Part shown: positions 8,659 to 16,569 of the stretch, piece after piece
How the letters are laid out: every line of letters starts with the position of its first letter
Position numbering within the stretch: position 1 is the stretch's first letter
Origin: Tritrichomonas foetus
Taxonomy: Eukaryota > Parabasalia > Tritrichomonadida > Tritrichomonadidae
Length of the DNA: 33,747 bases
Direction of reading: 5' to 3'
Assembly: GCA_001839685.1 (NCBI GenBank)
Contig: MLAK01001193.1
Coordinates: 116,570-150,316 of the forward strand
Translations under genes and position numbers: made by a program
The notes under the pieces: model-generated
The model's input: the letters and a program-made list of their open reading frames with translations, nothing else
Told to the model about the DNA's origin: nothing
Database searches by the model: none

Positions 8659-9807
8659 ATGAGTGAAGCATCTCCTCAAATCAACCCCAAATATGTCGAT
8701 GCATATACATACGAATTTCAAGACCAAGAAGATGGACATGCCAAAATAGTTATAAAGGTTCCAACTTCAGTTCAAGAATCAGATCTCGATATCAAATTTG
8801 ATAAAGAAAAACCAAGCATTATTGTTGGAATTAAAGGTGAAATTCCATTTGTTAGCGGCGTTTTATTTTCCGAAGTCAATGATTTTTCTTACAAGCTCGA
8901 AAACGGCGAATTGACATTAAATTTCACGAAAAATTCAAATGACCAGTGGATGATTCCCATTCGTGATGCAATCAGCTCTGATATTAATGTTGACCCTATG
9001 ACCGCATTCCAGCTTGCGGTCTCCCTCTCATTCCAAGGAATGGATCAGCAATCAATGCCACTTTTGATGTGGTGTGTTTCCATTATGTTTCCACCTGCTG
9101 TCATTTTAATGAGTAAAATTGCTTTAGAAAATGGCCAGTCTATTGCTGAGTTCATGCCGACACTAATCAAGCTGTGTGATGAATATCATTGTGGCCAAGC
9201 TTGCTCAACTATTGGTAGTGCAGGAATACTCGGACAGATTTCAATTGATACTGGAATCAAGTATTTAAGGAAAGGTATTGAGTTAGATGATATTGAAGCA
9301 AAAGTTCTTTTAGGTGTTTTACTTTCACCTCTTGAAGAACCGCATGGCAAATTTGAAGATGCAGCTGAAGCGGTCAAAATCTTAAAAGATATACCTGACC
9401 AACCACGCTCAATGTACTCATATGCAATGCTGCTTGCTCAAGGACTTGGTTGCGAAAAAGACATTGAATTGGCCCAAAAACTCATGGATAAAGCAAGAGA
9501 AATAATCCCGGACCTTCCTGTCATTGATGGCCTCAAAAATAACTTGAAACAAACACCAAATACACCTTTCGTATTTCCTCCACAGCTACAACAACAACAG
9601 CAAATCCAACAGCAGCATCAACAAATCCAACAGCAACAGCAACAAAATCAAACCAAAGCTGAAGAAAAGGAGGGTAAGAAGACAAATTTGGTGGCGAAAA
9701 TTGCCATTTTTGGAAGCGCCGCACTGTTTTGTGCCGCTGCTGGATTTGCAATCTTCAAGAAGATTAAGGAAAATAAAAATGTACCCTCTCTTCCAGCTAA
9801 AAAATAA
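8659..9807 (+). CDS. Tail-anchored CS-domain / Sel1-like repeat protein
   Basis: A 382-residue protein in four parts. Residues about 15-95 resemble a CS (p23/NudC-like) beta-sandwich: IVIKVP, LDIKF, SIIVGIKGEIPFVSGVLFSE and a closing GELTLNFTK. Residues about 110-295 are helical Sel1/TPR-like repeats (for example AAEAVKILKD, MYSYAMLLAQGLGCEKD and ELAQKLMDKARE). Residues about 308-332 are Gln-rich, encoded by CAA/CAG. Residues about 347-366 form one hydrophobic segment flanked by lysines with a 16-residue basic tail, the layout of a tail-anchored protein facing the cytosol. A role as membrane-tethered Hsp90/Hsp70 co-chaperone is inferred from CS plus TPR-like repeats. The short basic tail would suit hydrogenosome or ER targeting. 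The architecture is unusual; the CS call is moderately secure, the anchor clear. Confidence 0.82.
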   Translation: MSEASPQINPKYVDAYTYEFQDQEDGHAKIVIKVPTSVQESDLDIKFDKEKPSIIVGIKGEIPFVSGVLFSEVNDFSYKLENGELTLNFTKNSNDQWMIPIRDAISSDINVDPMTAFQLAVSLSFQGMDQQSMPLLMWCVSIMFPPAVILMSKIALENGQSIAEFMPTLIKLCDEYHCGQACSTIGSAGILGQISIDTGIKYLRKGIELDDIEAKVLLGVLLSPLEEPHGKFEDAAEAVKILKDIPDQPRSMYSYAMLLAQGLGCEKDIELAQKLMDKAREIIPDLPVIDGLKNNLKQTPNTPFVFPPQLQQQQQIQQQHQQIQQQQQQNQTKAEEKEGKKTNLVAKIAIFGSAALFCAAAGFAIFKKIKENKNVPSLPAKK

Positions 9808-10203
9808 ATTAACTCTTATCTGTTGATTTAAAAGCAAACAATAATAAAAAACTAATTTTTATTCATGTTTACATTTTAATTCATCTGAATTACTTAATTA
9901 CAAATTGTTGATTAATTGGTTCTTCTACTCTATAGAATATATACTTTTTTTCCATTACCATATCTATAATTTTGAGTCAATACTTATGTTGAAAGGCTGC
10001 ATCATCGTGATATCACATTGCATGAAAATTATCTACTTTTTCTAGATGAATTAAAACATAGCATGTCTTTCAATGCATAGCGCGTGTCTGGTTTCGAAGA
10101 ATTTTTAAATGAAGAGTATAAATTTATATTTAAATCTTCGACAAAATGTAAAACAGAAAATTTCATGACATTGTTTCCTTTTACTTAAAAAAAAAATAAT
10201 AAT
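9808..10203. other. Gene-free convergent spacer
   Basis: About 400 bp of AT-rich sequence between convergent genes. The CS/Sel1 gene stops in TAAA, and the TH1 gene also ends TAAA on the minus strand. No gene, repeat or RNA could be supported. Confidence 0.5.
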
Positions 10204-10824
10204 TTATACTTTCTTCTTTTTCTTCTTTTGGTCATCCTTTGGCTTATCTGGATAAATGTTCGTTTGAACACCGAATGGTTCTATTCTTGAAAAGACAATC
10301 ATGAATCTTTCCTGTCCAGCTTTTGTTTGATGATTGAAATAAAATTTGTCGGTGATGGTGAGCGGGAACTGGGATGTCTCTTTTTGTGTTTGCTGCACAA
10401 GCACTTGTGATATTTGGATCTTCCTTCTGGAGCAAATTAGCACATCCTGTGATTTCTTCGATCCTTTGATTTTGATAAGCATGAAATTGTCAGATTGATG
10501 GGAAAGGCAAATTGATTCGATATTTTTGAATAATCCTGACTCCTTAAATTTTCCGGATTTGTCCTTGAATAGATAGAATTGCTTAGTTGTGATGATCAAT
10601 TGATAATTCACCAATTTCATGTTCTTGTCAAGTCGTAAAACGCGGTCAGAAAAGACGATTTCTGTATCTTTGTTTTCTGTAAGCAGTAATTGGATTTTTT
10701 TATTCTGTTCTGTTGCGAAATAGATACTGCTTGTATTTTGCTTTGTAGCGCTACTGTTCCTCCTTCTTTTACGACGCAGTTGACCTTCGAACGAGGCTGC
10801 CTTCATACCAAGTAGGCCTTTCAT
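10204..10824 (-). CDS. Myosin-I tail (TH1) domain protein without a motor
   Basis: A 206-residue protein. Residues about 40-165 resemble the class I myosin TH1 domain, a PH-like lipid-binding fold. The marks are IVFSDRVLRLDKNMK (family: FADKVxKINRxGK), then QLIITTKQFYLF (RILLLTDxxLYLL), then IESICLSHQSDNFMLIKIKG (I..ISVSPxSDxxFVIHV), then DVLICSRRKIQI. Before it lies a basic segment (LRRKRRRN, 17-23), and the C-terminus ends in a lysine run (KKKKKK). Both could aid binding to acidic phospholipids. No motor, IQ or SH3 region is present in this frame or upstream. A membrane or cortical actin adaptor role is inferred. Trichomonads are generally described as lacking myosin motors, which makes a free TH1 module notable. 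Confidence 0.8.
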   Translation of the reverse strand: MKGLLGMKAASFEGQLRRKRRRNSSATKQNTSSIYFATEQNKKIQLLLTENKDTEIVFSDRVLRLDKNMKLVNYQLIITTKQFYLFKDKSGKFKESGLFKNIESICLSHQSDNFMLIKIKGSKKSQDVLICSRRKIQISQVLVQQTQKETSQFPLTITDKFYFNHQTKAGQERFMIVFSRIEPFGVQTNIYPDKPKDDQKKKKKKV

Positions 10825-11328
10825 TCACGGGAATATTAATAAAATCTCACAACTTTTTGAAATAATTCCTATTCATACAATTGGCATTTTAGCTTTTTCA
10901 ATATTTCTCATAATCTATATGTCATGACATGATCGAATACCTTTTTGGTAAATATTTCAAAAAGTTTATTTAAAAATTGACAGATATTGATTTCTACTTT
11001 ACTGTACAACTCATCAATAAGAAAGTCTTATATAGCCGAATTAAACTATGATGTTTAATAGTTCTCATTAAAGCTATATAATAGACATAATAAGATAGAA
11101 TCTAGTTTGTTATGATTTAGAAATCTTGAAATTTGAACTAATTACTGAAGATTAATAAATAAGATATATAATTAGTCTTATTCATGATCTGTATTCTTTT
11201 CATATATCAAACAATTTTGATTTTTAAGGAAAGTGAAACACTAAAGCAAAGTAAAATTATGGATTATTTTTCTTTTTTTATTAAAAACAAGACAAACAAA
11301 ACAATTTAATGCATTTTGTATACACAGA
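10825..11328. other. Gene-free AT-rich spacer
   Basis: About 500 bp upstream of the TH1 gene and downstream of the type II membrane protein gene. Nothing beyond AT-rich sequence could be supported. Confidence 0.5.
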
Positions 11329-12972
11329 TTAATAGAAAAATGGATACATTTCTGTTAAATTAACAGTTGTGATATTCCGCATTGATTCGATTATGGATGT
11401 ATAATCAAATTCTTTAGAAATATTTGGATAACTTCTTTTAGCCCATTGAATTTTCACATTAAAAACTCTCCAACTTTCTGTTCCAGGTGCAAGATGTGCT
11501 GAAATTTGGCGAATCGCATTATACGAATAAAAAATATGGCCACAGATTTCAGGCGAACTTGGTTCCTTAATTTGAGTAGGTTGGAAAGCATGGAAAAGAA
11601 ATTGGAAGGGAAGCTTTTCAATAGTTTCAATTTTCCTTGATTCCAAATTAATTACGTTTGCAACTGGTGTTCCGGTTTCCAAAAATGATAGTTTAGCTGT
11701 CAAATTTTTCTCATTTTCTGCAAGTAAAACATACTTTTTATCTTTTTCACAAAAATCATCATTTATGCAAATTAATTCTGTTGCACCAGTAAGTATTTTC
11801 TTCCCATTAATTACATGTTTTGATGAGCTGCATTTTGTTATATCTAAATATTTACTAGAGCATTCAAAAGTTGCAGGAATCCAAAAAAAGATATTTGTTG
11901 GATCTGGACATAATATATTTTCTTGGTGGTTTGAAATATTTCCAATTAAATATTCAATTGAATGACCAGTTATATTTCTACCAGTTTTTAAAATAAATCC
12001 ACCATAAGAATTTGCAGAATAAACTGGTGAATTAGCACCTGATCTATACAATTTATATGAATAGCTATTCGAATTTTGAGAATGATAAAAATTAGACAAA
12101 ATATTATTCGGAATAAAAAAATCATTATAAGCTAAAAGAATTAAACTTTGCCTATGGCCACTAACAATCTGAGTTGATTCACTTTCAATAAAATCACCTT
12201 CAATTGGAAAATCTGTAAAATAGCAATATTGGGCTTGATTGTAGGAACATTGAAAAAGTCTGTCTTTGCACATTTTGTTATTGCTATCTATTGTACAAGG
12301 GAACCAAAATCGAGCTTTGGGAAGCGGCATTGTCATTGAATGTGGAATACCTGAAATTAATAGAGATCTCTTTGTTGTTGAAACACCTGAAAATATTTGG
12401 GGATCACTAAATGAAAATTTCAATGGATTATTTGGTGTTTTTTGATTAGCTGCTTCTGGAAAAATTGAATTTGAAGAATCGTTGATGGACGAAAAAATGA
12501 AGTGATCATCAGGGTGATTCATTTGTGAACAAAAAACAGAACTAACACCATTTTCAGAAGTACAAAAATCTAAAAGATGATCATGCATTAATGATTTTGA
12601 TATTTCTAAATATTGGTTTGGTTGGATATACTTATTAGTGATTCCTTTGGCCCTATAATGAGATTCTAATAAATAGGAAGCAGCAAACACATCTTCTGTG
12701 GATTTGTTGTAGCTGTGTTTTGGAATAAAGTAAGAATCACTGATTGAAAATCTCGTGGGAAGTGGCTCCTCACGTGGAGGCTGCAAATCATACAAAGCAA
12801 CCAGGTCCATGTTCATTCCATGCCTATAAGCAAGCCAAAAAACGATAATTCCTCCCGACGAAATAATCAAAAAAATTCCTATGAAAGTCAATATCACACA
12901 CATAGGATTTGCTAGAGTTGTGTTAATCCTTTCATGAGGCAGCTCATGAAAATTATTGTTAGATCTGTTCAT
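11329..12972 (-). CDS. Type II membrane protein, possibly a degenerate papain-fold ectodomain
   Basis: A 547-residue protein with a short cytosolic N-terminus, one transmembrane helix at about 23-48 (VILTFIGIFLIISSGGIIVF) and a large extracytosolic part with several N-x-S/T sequons (NKS, NIT, NLT, NIS) and scattered cysteines. Residues about 89-137 (NKSTEDVFAASYLLESHYR ... LMHDHLLDFC) recall the active-site helix and following segment of papain-like C1 peptidases (CWAFA..GALE ... SEQxLVDC), but the catalytic Cys-Trp is absent. If the link is right, it is a non-catalytic relative displayed at the surface or in the endomembranes. The alternative is a trichomonad-specific membrane protein. The gene and topology are solid; the fold is a weak inference. 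Confidence 0.8.
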   Translation of the reverse strand: MNRSNNNFHELPHERINTTLANPMCVILTFIGIFLIISSGGIIVFWLAYRHGMNMDLVALYDLQPPREEPLPTRFSISDSYFIPKHSYNKSTEDVFAASYLLESHYRAKGITNKYIQPNQYLEISKSLMHDHLLDFCTSENGVSSVFCSQMNHPDDHFIFSSINDSSNSIFPEAANQKTPNNPLKFSFSDPQIFSGVSTTKRSLLISGIPHSMTMPLPKARFWFPCTIDSNNKMCKDRLFQCSYNQAQYCYFTDFPIEGDFIESESTQIVSGHRQSLILLAYNDFFIPNNILSNFYHSQNSNSYSYKLYRSGANSPVYSANSYGGFILKTGRNITGHSIEYLIGNISNHQENILCPDPTNIFFWIPATFECSSKYLDITKCSSSKHVINGKKILTGATELICINDDFCEKDKKYVLLAENEKNLTAKLSFLETGTPVANVINLESRKIETIEKLPFQFLFHAFQPTQIKEPSSPEICGHIFYSYNAIRQISAHLAPGTESWRVFNVKIQWAKRSYPNISKEFDYTSIIESMRNITTVNLTEMYPFFY

Positions 12973-14086
12973 TCTGACATGAACAAAATTAAACGATTAA
13001 AAACGTCTCATTTTTCATAATTTCACCTATCTAATGGCGAAATAATCTATCGAATTTGATTTTGTGTGTTTAATCGAAAGCAAAATATATATGAATCATT
13101 TGATGTATGATATCTTACAATGTGAAATCTTAATGTATCAATGCATTTTAGTGACTGATTGATGAACTCTAATTCGGGATTATGTTAATGTGATTTGATA
13201 TGAGTTGAATACCATTATAGTGACTACAAATTTTCTTATTAATTAGTAAATATAATTACTACTTTTGATCACTTGCCAATGTTATTGTTAATGTTTAATG
13301 TTTTTTGTTCAACAAATGATTGCTCTCGAAAAATTTTATGAGGAAGCAGCCAAAATGTTGAAATGAGTATCAGCAATGGATATTTAATCATGTGAATGAA
13401 CTATGAAAGAGAAATGTTGAAATGCCCATGAAAGAAGAAATCACCCAGTGTCATTTTCAAGAGCTTGTGTTGTTTCAAAGATTATATAAGTCATAATTCA
13501 TTTCTTTTGATCTAAGAAGATGCGAATTGTAATTTTTGATCAATCATAATATATAGTAATATTAGGTCTCTCCAATTTTTTCTATTTCCCTTAATCATTT
13601 TCACCACTTATTAATATTGCTATGAATTTAGCTTCTTTGATGGAGTAACTGATGGATATGGATTTTTATGTCAAAAACAATTAAAATTTTAAATCTATTC
13701 GAAAAAGGCAGTATTTCTTTCTCTATTATAAAATTATAGTAAATATATAATTTTAGTATTATTAACTAAAGAAAATTTAACCAACTAAAAGTTCATCGCT
13801 CTAAAAAGCTGTTTTTCATTTTATAAATGTCTTGCACGAATCTTTTTACCTACTCAATTTTTCAATAACATATAGAAAATATCATCCTTCCAAAAAGTGA
13901 AACCATTCACCATTTGTATATTTAAAAAAAATAAAACTTTGAAAAGGTTAGATAAATTCAAGGAAGTGGATTATATTATCAAAGAAAATATTTCTATTGG
14001 CGTGAAGGAATATCATTGAACCTGAACGATATAAATAAAAGTTCAATGCATTTTATTAATTCAGAGAAAATGAAAGAAAAGATTGA
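12973..14086. other. Long gene-free divergent spacer
   Basis: About 1.1 kb between the divergent type II membrane protein and SLC44-like genes. An AACGATA motif (14025-14031) lies about 55 bp before the SLC44-like start, and a short upstream ORF (14070-14090) overlaps that start. No other gene, RNA or repeat could be supported. Confidence 0.55.
14025..14031 (+). promoter_or_regulatory. AACGATA motif upstream of the SLC44-like gene
   Basis: AACGATATAA lies about 55 bp before the ATG, in the same orientation as the gene, as for the Rab and CS/Sel1 genes. Confidence 0.4.
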
Positions 14087-14090
14087 ATGA
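14070..14090 (+). other. Upstream mini-ORF overlapping the SLC44-like start
   Basis: ATG at 14070 opens a six-codon frame (M K E K I E) ending in TGA at 14088-14090. That stop overlaps the main ATG (14087-14089) as ATGA. It matters only if transcription starts before 14070; a TCAGAG at 14061 is a possible but imperfect initiator. Confidence 0.35.
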
Positions 14091-16216
14091 ATCACATCAT
14101 TTCACAAATGAAGAAAATTAAAGATATCACCAAAATCCCAAACGTTTTCAAGAAGAAAAATGTTTCATCAGAACATTCCTCTTCATCTGATGATGATTCA
14201 TCCAAGCTAAAAGATCTTGCTGAAAATAATAATAACAAAGGCCTCGACATTCGCAAGCCTCAAGATCATTCAAGTGATAGCGAAACTTCTTCTTCTGTAG
14301 CATCATCCTCATCAACCACTTCAAAATCATCAACTTCGGCAAAGAAAGTTTTTCCAGCAAAAGTCGAGAAAAAGGCTGAAACATCTAAAAAAGAAGAAAA
14401 ATTGCCAAAAGTAGATAAACCAGCAAAAGAAAAACCAAATAAAGAAGGAAAAAGTGAAAAAGTTGGTAAGATCAATAAATCTGGAAAAGATTCATCAAGT
14501 GATGAAAAAAGTGATTCGAAAGAAGGGAAAAATCCATCCCTCAAAGATAAATTGAAAGATTCACTAAAAGCTTTAGATATTCGTGATAAAGTTGATCTGA
14601 AAGGTAAAAAAGACAAAAAAGCAAAAAGCAAAGACAGCAGTGACAGTAGTGACAGCAGCGACAGTGGAGATGATAAAGTTGCGACACCATTTGGGAAAAT
14701 TTCTAAATTACATGGTAAAAGTGGAATCTTAGATCAAAATGAGCCAGAAGAAGAAGAAGAAATTCCAGAAAACGAAAAAAATGATCCAAAATACGACCAT
14801 TTATGGAAAGACAAAGAAGCATTTGATGTTGAAAACTTTGCATCCAATTACGGAGCCAAAAGAAAATGGGTTGATATTGTTTGGACTGTCATTTTTTGGA
14901 TCAATTTCATAATTTCAGCAGTTTTGTTCTTTTTGGCAAAACCCTGGGAAAATGAAACCTACACTGTTAAAGGAGGTACAATAACACGAGATGATATGTT
15001 GATTATTGGAGCTATTTGTATTGGTGTTGCCTTTGTAATTTGTTTATTAACATATGCTTTTATTATGATTGCACCACGATTCTATGTGAAAGCATCATTT
15101 ATAATAATCTTTATCTTACTTTGGGGAACAGTTATTCCGCTTTGTATTGTAGTTTCCCCATTTTTCATCATTTTATCTGGTGTTATTTTCCTCTTTACTT
15201 TTTATATAATGTGTAGGATATGCGGATCTTTGGATTTCTCAGCAGATGTACTTAAATCTGCTGCAGTCATCATTCGTCATCATCCATCAACAATCATTTT
15301 CAACATGTTCATGTTTGTTATTCAATCAGCTTTGTCTTACCTCTTTTCAGCAGGTGCGGTCCTTGTTTATTGTTTAGATATTAATTATTGGATTTACGTT
15401 TATATAATTATTAGTTATTTCTGGATCATGCAAACGTGTAACTATGTTACATACACAACATGTGCTGGAGTTGCATCAACTTGGTATTTCTTAAATGGAA
15501 CAGAATATATGCCAAAAACACCCATTGTGTATTCATTTTTACATGCAATTGGTCCTAATTTTGGTGCTTGTGCTCTTGCTGGACTACTTGAAGGAATCAC
15601 CAATGGATTCCGATGGATTCAAAGGAAAGGTGAGAAGCTTTCGTGTGGATTAACATCATGTTGCTTTTCATGTGTTAAATGTGGTTGTAAATGTATGGTT
15701 ACAATTGTTCATGCAGCTGTTGGTATCATTGATCGATATGCTTTAATATATTGCTCAATGTTTGGTGTACCTGCATCTGAAGGTGTGAAAAGATGGAAAA
15801 TTGCAGCTAAAAGGAAAATAGTTAAACAAGTTGTTAATTCATGTGCTGTTGGTGCAACTTTTGGTTTCTATGCATATGCATCAATGGCGATTGGAACAAG
15901 TATTGGAGGTCTTTTGGCTTTGAAAATATTTGGAAAAGGAACTGCAGCTTTCACATTCTTATGTGCAATTTCTGGAACATGTGCGTTCAATGGTTTGATG
16001 CTAATCTCAAAGCCACTTGAAGTGATGAGTGATACACTTTTCATTGGTTTCTCAGAAGCACCACTTAGACTCGAAACTGGTGCACAAGAAGTATATAAAA
16101 TTTTCAAAGGAAAAGCCAAAGAAATGTTGGATCGTGAAATTAATAGGGCTAAAGGAATTCCAGATCCAACATGGTGTGAAGTTATTGCATCATTCTTCAA
16201 GAGGAAGAAGGCCTAA
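14087..16216 (+). CDS. Choline transporter-like protein (SLC44/CTL family)
   Basis: A 709-residue polytopic membrane protein. Residues 1 to about 240 are hydrophilic, rich in Ser, Lys and Asp, with acidic-serine stretches typical of CK2 sites (SSDDDSS, DSSDSSDSSDSGDD). Residues about 258-690 hold roughly ten membrane segments. The conserved CTL core includes NYVTYTTCAGVASTWYF, then SFLHAIGPNFGACALAGLLE, then RYALIYCSMFG...EGVKR, and the C-terminal VMSDTLFIGFSEAP that corresponds to the family's VDTLFLCF.ED. A Cys-rich loop (CCFSCVKCGCKC) lies between. CTL proteins mediate choline or related substrate movement or membrane-lipid functions; substrate is unproven here. The long N-terminal extension is larger than in most relatives. 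The stop is in a TAAAA context. Confidence 0.92.
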   Translation: MNHIISQMKKIKDITKIPNVFKKKNVSSEHSSSSDDDSSKLKDLAENNNNKGLDIRKPQDHSSDSETSSSVASSSSTTSKSSTSAKKVFPAKVEKKAETSKKEEKLPKVDKPAKEKPNKEGKSEKVGKINKSGKDSSSDEKSDSKEGKNPSLKDKLKDSLKALDIRDKVDLKGKKDKKAKSKDSSDSSDSSDSGDDKVATPFGKISKLHGKSGILDQNEPEEEEEIPENEKNDPKYDHLWKDKEAFDVENFASNYGAKRKWVDIVWTVIFWINFIISAVLFFLAKPWENETYTVKGGTITRDDMLIIGAICIGVAFVICLLTYAFIMIAPRFYVKASFIIIFILLWGTVIPLCIVVSPFFIILSGVIFLFTFYIMCRICGSLDFSADVLKSAAVIIRHHPSTIIFNMFMFVIQSALSYLFSAGAVLVYCLDINYWIYVYIIISYFWIMQTCNYVTYTTCAGVASTWYFLNGTEYMPKTPIVYSFLHAIGPNFGACALAGLLEGITNGFRWIQRKGEKLSCGLTSCCFSCVKCGCKCMVTIVHAAVGIIDRYALIYCSMFGVPASEGVKRWKIAAKRKIVKQVVNSCAVGATFGFYAYASMAIGTSIGGLLALKIFGKGTAAFTFLCAISGTCAFNGLMLISKPLEVMSDTLFIGFSEAPLRLETGAQEVYKIFKGKAKEMLDREINRAKGIPDPTWCEVIASFFKRKKA

Positions 16217-16346
16217 AATTTGTTTAAATATTTCAACAAAAATATTATCCTCAAATTATTCTAAAATTTTTTCCTTGAATGTTTTCATTGAGAATTTTAT
16301 TGAAGAATAATTTTCCAGAAGGAAGGATTCGTATCAAATCGGTCAT

Positions 16347-16414
<68 letters not shown>

Positions 16415-16569
16415 AAAATCTCAGGAGAAAAAATTTAATTGTGTACAAAAAAATATGTTTATTTATATGAATAAAAGATGGCAGGTGAACAATTTCAATT
16501 AAATGAAATCGTTCCATTAATAATATTATTATAATATATTATATATATATCCGATAGAATTTGATTGGC
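16217..16569. other. Convergent spacer containing the T homopolymer and AT palindromes
   Basis: The spacer between convergent stops contains a long T run (16349-16413) and, at about 16517-16552, alternating AT palindromes (aataatattattataatat). No gene is credible; apparent open frames are poly-Phe or poly-Lys translations of the T run. Confidence 0.7.
16349..16413. repeat. 65-nt T homopolymer
   Basis: An uninterrupted run of about 65 T on the plus strand (A on the minus strand). It lies 133 bp after the SLC44-like stop and 157 bp downstream of the coiled-coil gene stop on the minus strand. The exact length in an assembly is unreliable. Confidence 0.9.

Noticed and set aside
9533..9837. Leu/Val-rich minus-strand frames
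   Set aside because: Antisense to the CAA/CAG Gln tract and membrane anchor of the CS/Sel1 gene.
16251..16517. Open frames with long Lys or Phe runs
   Set aside because: They are translations of the T65 homopolymer; there are no domains on either side.
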